Shown here in pieces: positions 53,157 through 61,571 of a stretch of DNA of 64,000 bases. A program made the position numbers and the translations under genes. The stretch comes from Arcobacter sp. (GTDB lineage Bacteria > Campylobacterota > Campylobacteria > Campylobacterales > Arcobacteraceae): NCBI GenBank assembly GCA_002869565.1, contig PKUJ01000027.1, positions 256,801-320,800 of the forward strand. The letters are read 5' to 3'. Each line of letters starts with the position of its first letter. The first letter of the stretch is position 1. The notes under the pieces were generated by a model. The model worked only from the letters and a program-made list of their open reading frames with translations, made no database searches and had not been told where the DNA came from.

Positions 53157-55499
53157 ATGGTTAATTTTATAAAAAGAGATGGGAATGATATTTTTAATAA
53201 ACCTATTTTAGGTTTTTTATTTAAAAATAAAATCTTTTTATTTATTTTGCGAGTTATAGTTCTTTTCTTATTTCTCTACGCAATTTATTATGGTTTTACA
53301 AATCCAGAAGCTGACAATATATTTACAAGTGCTGTATTTTGGGGTGTATTTTGGTCACTGTTTATGGTTACAACATTGCCTACTTTTGGTAGGATATTTT
53401 GTGGTATTTGCCCCCATGGATTTTTAGGAAAATATATAACAAAATTTGGACTAAAAAAAACTATGCCAAAATGGATGCAAAATAGATATATTGGTATTGC
53501 AATGCTTGTAGTTGGATGGTGGGCTGTATATTATACTTTTCCTGGATTTTGGAAATCTCCACTTAATACAGCTATCATGTTTGGAGTATTGACAGTATTA
53601 TCTTTTATAATCTATTATATCTATAAAGATATGAGTTATTGTAAATATATTTGTCCGATTGGAACTCTAACAAGAGCTTATGATAAGCTTTCTTTTACTA
53701 AACTTGAAACCTATACAGATTCTTGTAAGGATTGCAAAACATTTGAGTGTGCAAGTTCTTGTCCTTATAATTTAAAACCTTTTACCTTTGCAAAGAAAAA
53801 TCAAACTGAGGATTGTACTCTTTGTATGGAGTGTGCTCACTCTTGTGAAGCTGTAAAGTTTAAATTTACTAAACCTGCGGAACAATTGGGTTCAAAATTA
53901 AAATTATTAAATTCTGAAATCTGGACTTATATACTAATCCTTGCTTGTATCCCTGTATCTATGGGTTTTGCACATGGATTAAATAGAAGTAAAATAGCAG
54001 ATGAATTTATTTGGAATAAGACAGCTGTATTTTTTGATATGAGTGCATATGCTGGTGGATTTGCATTTTTATATGCGGTTTTATTTACTTCTTTTTTCTC
54101 AGTTTTTGGTCTTTATTTAGCGTCAAAAGTACTTAAAAAAGAGTATTCTTCTATTTTTACTAATTTAGGAGTTGCTTTAATTCCTTTATTTATTTTTGCT
54201 TCATTAGGTCACACTTTAGAGTCATTTTTTACAAGTGGTTACTCTAAAATTGTTGAAGGTTTTGCCCAAGGTTTAGGTCTAAATGTAGAGATAAATAACT
54301 TAGCAAAAAGAGGAGATGCTTGGTTACATTATTTTGGTTTATTTAAATGGATAGGCATTATATGGGCTTTTATATTACTATATAAAAGAATGAAATTAAT
54401 AGATGCAACAAAATTAAGAAAAATTCTAGCTTACTTTCTTGCTTCATTTGCAATACTTTTTTATATAGGTTTAAATATTTATTCGGGATATGTCTTTAGT
54501 AAATATGGAGTGAAACTAAGAGGGGGACATTCTCATAGTAAAAATTCTAAGAAAATTGTAGACTTACAAAAAACTTCAGAATTTGCAAGTAAGGACTTTT
54601 CTTCACAAAATCTTGTTAGAAAAAAAATTATGGTTAATCCATTAGAAGAATTTTATTTCTCATTATCTGATCCTACAAATAAACAAAAAAATTCTGGTGG
54701 TCGCGGTCATACCATGGGAAAACCAAGTGGAAAACCTAATGGTAAAAAAGAGATACCTACAAAAAAAGTTTGGCTTTCATATAACTCAAAAGATTTAAAA
54801 CTATTTTATTACGATATAAATCAAAAAGAGAAAGAGATATTAAAAACTAAAAGTCGTGGCAAAACACAAATGAAATTTGAAGTTCCTAACAATGGTTATT
54901 ATAACTTATTTGCTGTTGATGAAAAAAAACTAGATGATAAAGTTTTTTATAAAGTTGCTAAATTAGAATATCTTAATGGAAGACACGGCAATGAAGATAT
55001 CTATAATGAAAAAATCAAAAAACAATTGAAACAAAATAAAACAAAAATCGATTTAATAAGAATTAAATCAGAAGATGAAGATAGCTTCTTTTATAAACAT
55101 AAAATGGGTAATGAATTAAAGTTTCAAGCACTTTTTGAAAATAAACCTTTATCCAATGCAAAAGTTAAAATAAAACTAGAATCAGGGTGGATAAAAGAGC
55201 TAAAAACTGATAAAAATGGTTTTGTCTCTTTTATTTTAGTTAGAGATTATTTTCCAAAATGGAATGAGTTTAATAAAAGATTTAAACAAGATTTTCTAAT
55301 AACTTTAGAGTATGAAAAAGGTGATGCAAACTATATTCTTACTTATCCCTCAAGTTATTATCCAAATAGTTCAGACTATGAATCTTATGGATATGGACTG
55401 ATTTTGCTAGTATTAACTCTACTTGCTTCAGGAATTATAGTATATAGATTTAGAAGAAATAGAACTAAAACATTTAGCGAGATAAGAATTCATGAATAG
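53157..55499 (+). CDS. Polytopic Fe-S protein (NapH/NosR-like) fused to a periplasmic beta domain
   Basis: 780 residues. Residues 30-160 are membrane helices with CGICP (Cys82, 85) and CKYICP (Cys162, 166), the pair typical of NapH/NosR/CcoG. Residues 190-230 bear two 4Fe-4S motifs: CKDCKTFECASSCP and CTLCMECAHSC, the latter followed by Glu rather than Pro. Four or five more helices reach about residue 460. Then comes a His/Gly/Lys-rich linker (RGGHSHSKNS) and a beta-rich domain (about 530-745, resembling DUF4198-type periplasmic domains), closed by a last helix. The fusion suggests electron delivery to a periplasmic ligand-binding module. Overlaps the next gene by 8 nt. Confidence 0.8.
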   Translation: MVNFIKRDGNDIFNKPILGFLFKNKIFLFILRVIVLFLFLYAIYYGFTNPEADNIFTSAVFWGVFWSLFMVTTLPTFGRIFCGICPHGFLGKYITKFGLKKTMPKWMQNRYIGIAMLVVGWWAVYYTFPGFWKSPLNTAIMFGVLTVLSFIIYYIYKDMSYCKYICPIGTLTRAYDKLSFTKLETYTDSCKDCKTFECASSCPYNLKPFTFAKKNQTEDCTLCMECAHSCEAVKFKFTKPAEQLGSKLKLLNSEIWTYILILACIPVSMGFAHGLNRSKIADEFIWNKTAVFFDMSAYAGGFAFLYAVLFTSFFSVFGLYLASKVLKKEYSSIFTNLGVALIPLFIFASLGHTLESFFTSGYSKIVEGFAQGLGLNVEINNLAKRGDAWLHYFGLFKWIGIIWAFILLYKRMKLIDATKLRKILAYFLASFAILFYIGLNIYSGYVFSKYGVKLRGGHSHSKNSKKIVDLQKTSEFASKDFSSQNLVRKKIMVNPLEEFYFSLSDPTNKQKNSGGRGHTMGKPSGKPNGKKEIPTKKVWLSYNSKDLKLFYYDINQKEKEILKTKSRGKTQMKFEVPNNGYYNLFAVDEKKLDDKVFYKVAKLEYLNGRHGNEDIYNEKIKKQLKQNKTKIDLIRIKSEDEDSFFYKHKMGNELKFQALFENKPLSNAKVKIKLESGWIKELKTDKNGFVSFILVRDYFPKWNEFNKRFKQDFLITLEYEKGDANYILTYPSSYYPNSSDYESYGYGLILLVLTLLASGIIVYRFRRNRTKTFSEIRIHE

Positions 55500-56475
55500 A
55501 TTAAAAAATACGATAAATAATATGAACTTGCAAAAAGTTCGTTTTGTTATACAAGTACTAACTTTTGTTCTTTTTGTTTATGGTGGATATTTTGCTCTAA
55601 GTTTTGGTTCTAAGTTACCTATCTTTGCCTGTCCTTATAATAGTGAGGCAGTTGGAGCATGTTATCTTATCCCTTTACAACATCAGCTTTCAATGCCTTC
55701 ACAGATTTTATTAGGTGGGGCTGGGATTGCAGTTATTACTGGACTTTTGGGGTTTTTATTTTGGTTTATTTTTTTAAATAAAGCTTGGTGTCGATATGTT
55801 TGTCCTTTTGGAACTTTTCAAGATTGGCTTACACTTTTAAGAAAAAATATAGGAATACGGTATTCAACTTATAGTCAAAATAATTTTGAAAAATTATCAA
55901 AAATTAAATATATATTTTTAGCCATAGTAATACTTTTCCCTTTATTTATGGGAGTTGGACTTTTAGGAAGTGATTGGTCAGCAGCTTTTTGTAAGATGTG
56001 TCCAGCTAGAGTAATTAGTCCTATGTTTAGTGGAGATTTTTCTCAATGGGCTATAGACTTCTCATCAAAAACTTCAATGATTTTAACTTCTATTGCAATT
56101 ATATTTGCAGGATTATTTTTAATTGGAAGTTTCGTAAAGAAAAGGTTTTTTTGTTTCTTTTGTCCAATGAGTGCTTTGCATTATATTTTTTCAAAATTTT
56201 CATTTGTCCAGCTTAAGAAAGATGGAAGCAAATGTACACGATGTGGAGATTGTTACGCGGTTTGTGATATGCAGATTAAAGATATTGCAGATGATGTTAC
56301 TAGTACTGATATCCTTAGAGATGATTGTATTTTATGTTTAAAATGTATTGCAGCATGTCCTGAAGATGATGCTTTGCATTTTGATATTTTTAAACTCAAA
56401 GCTTTTAGTTCAACAAAAGAGGGCTTTGAAAAAAGAATGGGAATTGAAAAACCACAAGGATTAAATAATGAGTAA
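55492..56475 (+). CDS. NapH-like polytopic ferredoxin
   Basis: 327 residues. Four to five helices; CRYVCPFG (Cys100, 104), CKMCP (Cys167, 170) and CFFCP (Cys221, 224) lie at helix ends. The C-terminus holds two ferredoxin motifs: CTRCGDCYAVC (248-258) and CLKCIAACP (282-289, with Cys279 before). Similar proteins move electrons from quinol to periplasmic or cytoplasmic acceptors. Overlap with both neighbours (8 nt each) shows a single translation unit with the fused Fe-S protein and the dehydratase-family protein, for which it is a plausible electron donor. Confidence 0.88.
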   Translation: MNRLKNTINNMNLQKVRFVIQVLTFVLFVYGGYFALSFGSKLPIFACPYNSEAVGACYLIPLQHQLSMPSQILLGGAGIAVITGLLGFLFWFIFLNKAWCRYVCPFGTFQDWLTLLRKNIGIRYSTYSQNNFEKLSKIKYIFLAIVILFPLFMGVGLLGSDWSAAFCKMCPARVISPMFSGDFSQWAIDFSSKTSMILTSIAIIFAGLFLIGSFVKKRFFCFFCPMSALHYIFSKFSFVQLKKDGSKCTRCGDCYAVCDMQIKDIADDVTSTDILRDDCILCLKCIAACPEDDALHFDIFKLKAFSSTKEGFEKRMGIEKPQGLNNE

Positions 56476-57745
56476 TAATAACCAACATATAATTGAATCA
56501 CCAAAAGAGAAACAGACAAGACACAAAGCGATGGAAGCTATTAAGGTTATAAATACTTTAAAAGAGGAGTTTAAAAACCCTCTAGAATCTATGGAATATT
56601 TTTATAAACTTTTCGAAGATGTATATTGTCATCAAAAATCACTTCATGATAATAAAGTGAAAGTTGGAACAATGTGCATACAAATACCTAGTGAAATAAT
56701 ATATGCTTTAGATGCAGTTCCAATTAGGCTTTGTAATGGCTTTTATACTGATGATGAGATTGGAAGTGATTATCTTACTCAAAAGGCTTGCCCACTTGTA
56801 AAAGCAACAGTAGGACACTTTGCAAGTAAAAACTTTAGTGATAAACCAAATTATATATACTCTCCCACTACTTGTGATCAAAAAACAAAAGCAGGGGAGA
56901 CAATAAAATCTTTTGGTTATGATGTTGTTGACGTTGATTTTCCAAGGGTAAAAGAGTCTGAAATAAGTCGTGAATATTTTAGAAGAAGTATTCGAGATTT
57001 TAGTATTGATTTATCAAGAAAAATGGGTAAAAAACTTAAAAAGAAAAATCTAAAAGCAGCCATAGGAAAAGTTGGATATGCTCAATCTTTATATCATAAA
57101 TTGTGTGAATATAGAAAAGATAGTGATATTAGGATTAATGGAAATGACATGTTCCTTGTAACAAATGCATTTTTCTTTGATAAGATTGATAACTGGATAA
57201 ATGCAATGGAAGCACTTATAGAAGAGTGTAAAGTAAGAAAAGAAAAAAATATTAGTGTTTGTGCAAAAGTTAGTCCTAGAATTGTTTATACTGGTTCTCC
57301 TCCTATTTTTCCAAATTATAAAATCCCAATTCTTATTGAAGAGTCTGATGCTGTAATTGTTGCAGATGAAACTTGCAGTTCAAATAGAATGTTCAATGAT
57401 AGGGTTGCAGTAGATGAATGGTTTGTAAATGATATGTTAGATTCAATGGCTGACAAGTATCTAAAAGCTTGCACTTGCCCAATATTTACAAAAAATGATG
57501 ACAGAATTAGAAGAATTATAGACCTTGTAAAATCATATAATGCTGATGGGGTAGTATATCAAGCCTATGCTGGTTGTACTGTATATGAACTTGAACAAAG
57601 ATCTGTATTGGCTGCTATGGAGAAAGAGGGCATTGCAATTTTATATTTAGAGAGTGATTATTCTCCTAGTCAAGGTGGTCAGTTAAGTACAAGGGTAGAA
57701 GCATTTATAGAATCACTTAAAATGAAAAAAAGGAAAGCTAAATGA
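56468..57745 (+). CDS. Double-cubane-type / 2-hydroxyacyl-CoA dehydratase-family protein
   Basis: 425 residues of the HgdB/FldB/YjiM family. Candidate cluster cysteines are Cys108 (KACPL), Cys136 (TTCDQ), Cys303 (ETCSS), Cys335 and Cys337 (ACTCP) and Cys370 (AGCTV). It is a single subunit, not the alpha-beta pair of true dehydratases, and no CoA-transferase or acyl-CoA gene is near. This fits the double-cubane cluster proteins that reduce small molecules with electrons primed by an ATP-driven activase, which is the next gene (ATGA overlap). The substrate is unknown. Confidence 0.85.
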   Translation: MSNNNQHIIESPKEKQTRHKAMEAIKVINTLKEEFKNPLESMEYFYKLFEDVYCHQKSLHDNKVKVGTMCIQIPSEIIYALDAVPIRLCNGFYTDDEIGSDYLTQKACPLVKATVGHFASKNFSDKPNYIYSPTTCDQKTKAGETIKSFGYDVVDVDFPRVKESEISREYFRRSIRDFSIDLSRKMGKKLKKKNLKAAIGKVGYAQSLYHKLCEYRKDSDIRINGNDMFLVTNAFFFDKIDNWINAMEALIEECKVRKEKNISVCAKVSPRIVYTGSPPIFPNYKIPILIEESDAVIVADETCSSNRMFNDRVAVDEWFVNDMLDSMADKYLKACTCPIFTKNDDRIRRIIDLVKSYNADGVVYQAYAGCTVYELEQRSVLAAMEKEGIAILYLESDYSPSQGGQLSTRVEAFIESLKMKKRKAK

Positions 57746-58545
57746 AATACTTCGCAGGTATAGATATAGGTTCTACAGCTATAAAAATTTCAATAGCTAA
57801 TGAAAAAAAAGAGTTAGTAGGTCACAAAATTAGTGCAAGTGGAAGTATGTTTTATAAATATGCACATGAAACTTTGGATTTGCTTTTGTATGAGTTAAAT
57901 CTTACTAGAGATGATTTAGTTTATACAGTTGCTACAGGTTATGGAAGAAAGATTTTTAAAGAAGCTAATGAAAATATTAGTGAGATTACTGCAAATGCAA
58001 TAGGAGCAAGGGCGGCTGCTAAAGATTATGGTGAAATAAAAACCATAATAAATATTGGAGGACAAGATAGTAAAGCTATATCTTTGGATGATGAAGGAAA
58101 TGTTACAAATTTTGCTATGAATGACAGATGTGCCGCAGGAACAGGGAAGTTCTTAGATGCTTGTGCTATGAATCTTGAAATAGGAGTTGATGAGTTAGGA
58201 GATAGGCATTTTAAATCTGAAGGAACTCCTTTATCTATAAATAGTACTTGTGCAGTATTTGCAGAATCTGAGATTATTGGACTTTTAGGAAATGAACATA
58301 GTGTTGAAGATATTGTTTGTGGTGTTCATTACTCTATTGCAAAGAGAATTGTAAAACTAGTAAAAAGAGTTGGAATAAAAGATGGAATCTATTTTGATGG
58401 AGGACCTGCTCTTAATGGTGGACTTGTAAGTGCAATAGAAAATGAGTTATCCAAAAAGATTTTTATTCCAGAGTATCCTCAAGTTACTACCTCTTATGGT
58501 GCAGCAATTATTGGTATAGATTCTTATACTTATGAAAATAGTTAA
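57742..58545 (+). CDS. ATP-dependent activase of the dehydratase/double-cubane protein
   Basis: 267 residues, HgdC/BadF-BcrA type ASKHA ATPase. GIDIGSTAIKISI (phosphate-1 loop), INIGGQDSKAI, and FDGGPALNGG (adenosine). Cys130 in DRCAAGTGKF and Cys170 in NSTCAVF are the two ligands that, from two subunits, hold one [4Fe-4S] cluster at the dimer face. It injects a very low-potential electron into its partner with ATP hydrolysis. It is the last gene of the TonB-receptor unit. Confidence 0.93.
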   Translation: MKYFAGIDIGSTAIKISIANEKKELVGHKISASGSMFYKYAHETLDLLLYELNLTRDDLVYTVATGYGRKIFKEANENISEITANAIGARAAAKDYGEIKTIINIGGQDSKAISLDDEGNVTNFAMNDRCAAGTGKFLDACAMNLEIGVDELGDRHFKSEGTPLSINSTCAVFAESEIIGLLGNEHSVEDIVCGVHYSIAKRIVKLVKRVGIKDGIYFDGGPALNGGLVSAIENELSKKIFIPEYPQVTTSYGAAIIGIDSYTYENS

Positions 58546-58562
58546 AAACATTACTTTATAAT

Positions 58563-58594
58563 TTAACAGTTAATTAACAAAATTAATCTAAAAT
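58563..58594 (+). promoter_or_regulatory. exbB promoter with TTAACA 11-bp repeats
   Basis: TTAACA at 58563 and at 58574 (11 bp apart), then 9 nt, then TAAAAT (58589-58594). A further TTAACA at 58596 keeps phase (22 bp). The repeat-to--10 distance is identical to that before the receptor operon and the response regulator. The motif TTAATTAACAAAA is shared with the receptor promoter. Confidence 0.7.
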
Positions 58595-58619
58595 CTTAAC
58601 ATTAAAATAAGGATAGATT

Positions 58620-59045
58620 ATGGATATGGAATTGCTAAAGAACTTGGTAGATTATGGAGTTATCGTACTTTTACTATTTATGAGTTTTATTGCAGTAATG
58701 CTATTTATTGAAAGGCTTTTTTTCTATATAAAACTAGATGTAAATAAATATAAAAATAAAAAACAACTAGATGTGGCTTTGACAAAGAATTTAACCTTTA
58801 TAGGAACTATTGCTTCTAATTCGCCCTACATTGGACTTCTTGGTACTGTATTAGCAATTATGCTTACCTTTATGAATATGAGTGAAGGGGATATTGAAGC
58901 TACTAAAATTATGAGTTCTTTAGCATTAGCTTTAAAGGCAACTGCTGTTGGCTTAGTTGTTGCTATTGTATCTATGGTTTTTTATAATATTTTAAGTAGA
59001 ACAGCAGAAATCTTGGAAAGTAATTATGAAAATCAAGAAATTTGA
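58620..59045 (+). CDS. exbB: ExbB-type proton-channel subunit
   Basis: 141 residues, MotA/TolQ/ExbB family, short form. Helix 1 at about 12-32, then helices 2 and 3 around NSPYIGLLGTVLAIMLTFMNM and LALKATAVGLVVAIVSMVFYN, which hold the conserved channel residues. It powers TonB with the proton gradient. It overlaps exbD by 20 nt. Together with exbD and tonB it can energise both TonB receptors of this window. Confidence 0.93.
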   Translation: MDMELLKNLVDYGVIVLLLFMSFIAVMLFIERLFFYIKLDVNKYKNKKQLDVALTKNLTFIGTIASNSPYIGLLGTVLAIMLTFMNMSEGDIEATKIMSSLALALKATAVGLVVAIVSMVFYNILSRTAEILESNYENQEI

Positions 59046-59403
59046 TTCTATAAATGTAATTCCTTTTATTGATGTATTGCTAGTATTATTGGCAATAGTT
59101 CTGATGACATCAACTTTTATAGCTAAAGGAGTTATTCCTGTATCCTTGCCAAGTGCAAGTAATTCGGAAGAGATGAATCTTCTAAAAGATATCTCTATTT
59201 ATATAAAAAGTGATAATTCAATTTATTTAGAAAAAGAGATAACTACAATTGAAACACTAAAAGAAAAAATATCTAACTTAGATAGAAAAACAGCGGTTTT
59301 AATAAATAGTGATAAAGATGCAAAAATCGAAACTTTTGTTAGTATTTTAGATTTATTAAAAGAAAATAGTTTTGAAAATATATCCATAGTAACGAAAAAA
59401 TGA
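59026..59403 (+). CDS. exbD: ExbD-type subunit
   Basis: 125 residues. One helix starts with FIDVLLVLLAIVLMTSTF, carrying the conserved Asp of ExbD/TolR, and a small periplasmic domain follows. It works with ExbB as the inner-membrane motor. ATGA overlap with tonB. Confidence 0.93.
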   Translation: MKIKKFDSINVIPFIDVLLVLLAIVLMTSTFIAKGVIPVSLPSASNSEEMNLLKDISIYIKSDNSIYLEKEITTIETLKEKISNLDRKTAVLINSDKDAKIETFVSILDLLKENSFENISIVTKK

Positions 59404-60131
59404 TACGATATTTTAACTCTTTTATAATTACTACTTTTATATATGTATGTTTAAGTACTGTAATGCTTTTTGCATTTTCAAGTGAAAAAATTATTTTAGA
59501 AAAAAAGGTTAAGAAAAAAACTCTATCTTTAAAACATGTCACCTTAGTCAAAAAAGAAGAAGTTAAGACTCCTATAATAAAAAAGGAAGAGATGAAAAAA
59601 CCTGTAGAAAAAGTAGTCGAGAAAATAGTTAAAAAAGCAAAAGCAAAAAAAATAGTTAAAAAGAAGATAATAAAAAAGAGACCTAAAAAAATAGTAAAAA
59701 AGGTAGTAAAAAAAAGAGTAATAAAAAAAGTAATAAAAAAAGAAAAAGTCAAAACTGTTGAAAAAAAGATTAAAAAAGTACTTCCTTCTCCTGTTACAGA
59801 AAAATTAACTGAAAATAATATTAGCCCAAAAGTTAGTGTATCTCTTGATTATAAAGAAAATTTTTTAAAAGAAAATTTATATTTAATACAAAAACACATT
59901 AGAAAAAATGTAAAATATTCTAAAAGAGCAAGAAAACTAAAGATTGAAGGTGATGTTATTATTGAATTTTGTTTACTCAAAAATGGAAGAATTAGTAATA
60001 TAAAAGCATTATCAGGACATAAGTTATTAATAAAGTCTACAATTAAAGCCATTCATAAAGCATCTATCTCTTTTCCTAAAGTTAGTCAAAATATAACTAT
60101 TAAGATTCCTATTGAATATAAATTAATTTAA
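59400..60131 (+). CDS. tonB: TonB energy-transducing protein
   Basis: 243 residues. N-terminal helix (8-25), then about 90 residues of Lys/Val/Ile-rich linker (KKPVEKVVEKIVKKAK and similar) in place of the Pro-rich spacer of enteric TonB. The C-terminal domain has RKLKIEGDVIIEF and KNGRISNIKALSGHKLL, as in the TonB_C fold. It reaches the periplasm to engage receptor TonB boxes. A hairpin overlaps the stop. Confidence 0.9.
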   Translation: MIRYFNSFIITTFIYVCLSTVMLFAFSSEKIILEKKVKKKTLSLKHVTLVKKEEVKTPIIKKEEMKKPVEKVVEKIVKKAKAKKIVKKKIIKKRPKKIVKKVVKKRVIKKVIKKEKVKTVEKKIKKVLPSPVTEKLTENNISPKVSVSLDYKENFLKENLYLIQKHIRKNVKYSKRARKLKIEGDVIIEFCLLKNGRISNIKALSGHKLLIKSTIKAIHKASISFPKVSQNITIKIPIEYKLI

Positions 60132-60156
60132 AACTGAATTAAGATTCAGTTTTAAA
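60127..60156 (+). terminator. Terminator after tonB
   Basis: A 13-bp perfect stem with loop TAAG; the arm cores are AAAACTGAA and TTCAGTTTT. It overlaps the tonB stop codon. Confidence 0.75.
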
Positions 60157-60212
60157 ATGGTTAAAAAATAAAGCGTATAATTATCATAAGAAAAGTTCTA
60201 CAGGAGGACATT

Positions 60213-60620
60213 ATGAAAACGTTAAAATTTTTAACAGTAGGTTTATGTATATTTGGTGCAACTTTATTAGTTGCGGAAACATTACCTGTTAGAGGACCTT
60301 TATCATTTGATACTTATGATAAAGATAATAACAAAGTTATTACACAAAAAGAGTTTGATGCAATAAAAACTGAACGAATGACTCAAAAAGCACAAGATGG
60401 TAGATTGATGAGAAATGCAGCGAACTCTCCAACTTTTTCAGACATAGATACAAATTCTGATGGAATAATTTCACCAAAAGAATTACAAGTTCATCAACAA
60501 AATAGATTTACAAATAGAGTAAATCAACAAAATAAAATGATGAATAAGGGTATGAAAAATGGCATGGGAAATGGTATGGGAATGCAAAATCCAAACAATG
60601 GAAAAGGCAAAAACTGGTAA
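60213..60620 (+). CDS. Periplasmic EF-hand protein with Met/Gly/Asn-rich tail
   Basis: 135 residues behind AGGAGG. Signal peptide to about residue 21 (LLVAET). Two EF-hands: DKDNNKVITQKE (about 36-47) and DTNSDGIISPKE (about 78-89), with Asp/Asn at positions 1, 3 and 5 and Glu at 12. The tail (from about 108) is rich in Met, Gly, Asn and Lys. It likely binds Ca2+ in the periplasm; the Met-rich tail could also bind Cu(I). It follows tonB with its own leader. Confidence 0.8.
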   Translation: MKTLKFLTVGLCIFGATLLVAETLPVRGPLSFDTYDKDNNKVITQKEFDAIKTERMTQKAQDGRLMRNAANSPTFSDIDTNSDGIISPKELQVHQQNRFTNRVNQQNKMMNKGMKNGMGNGMGMQNPNNGKGKNW

Positions 60621-60651
60621 ATAGTAAAAGAAGAGAATAATTTCTCTTCTT

Positions 60652-60816
60652 TTATTTTTCTTTTAAAGTTACAATCCAATTTTTACGTTTAGGGTCTTTG
60701 TTTATTTCATCAATTTGTTTTTGTGTTAAGCTTGGATAACTCATAGTTTTGCCATCCCACACTATACAATCAAATCTTTCTTCTTTTTTAAAAATTGATA
60801 TAAGCTTTTTTAACAT
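60652..60816 (-). CDS. Small hypothetical protein, 54 residues
   Basis: ATG at 60816, stop at 60652. It begins inside the end of the HAD gene (29-nt overlap). The sequence MLKKLISIFKKEERFDCIV... is basic with a Trp-Asp-Gly turn and ends TLKEK. It reads as a plausible soluble protein, not random low-complexity sequence. No strong ribosome binding site, so translation probably follows that of the HAD gene. Not recognised. Confidence 0.5.
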   Translation of the reverse strand: MLKKLISIFKKEERFDCIVWDGKTMSYPSLTQKQIDEINKDPKRKNWIVTLKEK

Positions 60817-61438
60817 AGTTAAATTTATCTTTTATTTTTTTCTCTAATTCTTCAATTGTTTCAATAGCATTTTCACTATGGTCAGAAAAACCCCAATTTA
60901 CAAGTACTGAATCAACTCCTGCTTTATCCGCAGCCATTATATCTTTATGAGAATCACCTATTAGTTGAGCATTATTTTTTTCAATTTCATGAGTTTCCAA
61001 AATTTTATAAATCATTTCAGGATGTGGTTTAGCTTCTTTTACTGAATCATATCCAAGTATAGTTTTAAAATGTTGACCAATACCAACATGATTTAACATT
61101 TTTTTTGCAAAAGAAGAGTTCGCATTTGTTGCAACAGTTAAAGTAAAATCAGATTTTAAATCATCAATTAGTTTTTGTATACCTTCGTATAATTCTAAAT
61201 CATTTAGACAGTTAGCGTTATAATGCTCTTCAAAAAGAACCTTTTGCTGTTTTGTAAACTCTTTTGTTCCATAAAAAAACTCTGAAGCATTTATACAAGG
61301 ATCATTTACTTTTTCAAGTATGTAGTTCTTTTCCATACTTTCAAAGCCTAAATTATTCCTAACATAATTGATTGTATTTGTTATAGACGCACCACTATCT
61401 ATCAACGTACCATCCATATCAAACATTATTAATCGCAT
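60788..61438 (-). CDS. HAD-superfamily phosphatase (Gph/PpaX-like)
   Basis: 216 residues from ATG 61438, which has AAGG six bases before; ATG 61444 overlaps the Shine-Dalgarno. Motif I FDMDGTLIDSG, motif II VATNANS, motif III Lys in KEAKPHPEM, motif IV GDSHKDIMAADKAG. The cap is of the alpha-helical type. The closest known roles are phosphoglycolate phosphatase or pyrophosphatase; the substrate is not definable. Confidence 0.85.
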   Translation of the reverse strand: MRLIMFDMDGTLIDSGASITNTINYVRNNLGFESMEKNYILEKVNDPCINASEFFYGTKEFTKQQKVLFEEHYNANCLNDLELYEGIQKLIDDLKSDFTLTVATNANSSFAKKMLNHVGIGQHFKTILGYDSVKEAKPHPEMIYKILETHEIEKNNAQLIGDSHKDIMAADKAGVDSVLVNWGFSDHSENAIETIEELEKKIKDKFNYVKKAYINF

Positions 61439-61571
61439 TTTCATCCTTATAAAATTTATTTCGAATTATAGGCTTATATTGGATAAATTCTGATTAAATA
61501 ATTATTATAATAGTCCATTTTTATGCCTTTTTCACTATAATATGAAAAATTTGTAAAGGAGGACTGAACAA

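Noticed and set aside
56468-58545. Dehydratase/activase pair as amino-acid fermentation genes (2-hydroxyglutarate or lactate pathway)
   Set aside because: There is only one dehydratase-type subunit and no CoA-transferase, acyl-CoA dehydrogenase or electron-transfer flavoprotein gene nearby; the context is TonB and membrane Fe-S proteins.
59339-59752. Phe-rich minus-strand ORF opposite the tonB linker
   Set aside because: It is the complement of the Lys-rich TonB spacer; the poly-Phe content is an artefact of AAA/AAG codons.
59500-59770. Repetitive A/G-rich DNA that could look like a tandem repeat
   Set aside because: It codes the low-complexity Lys/Val/Ile linker of TonB and has no fixed unit.
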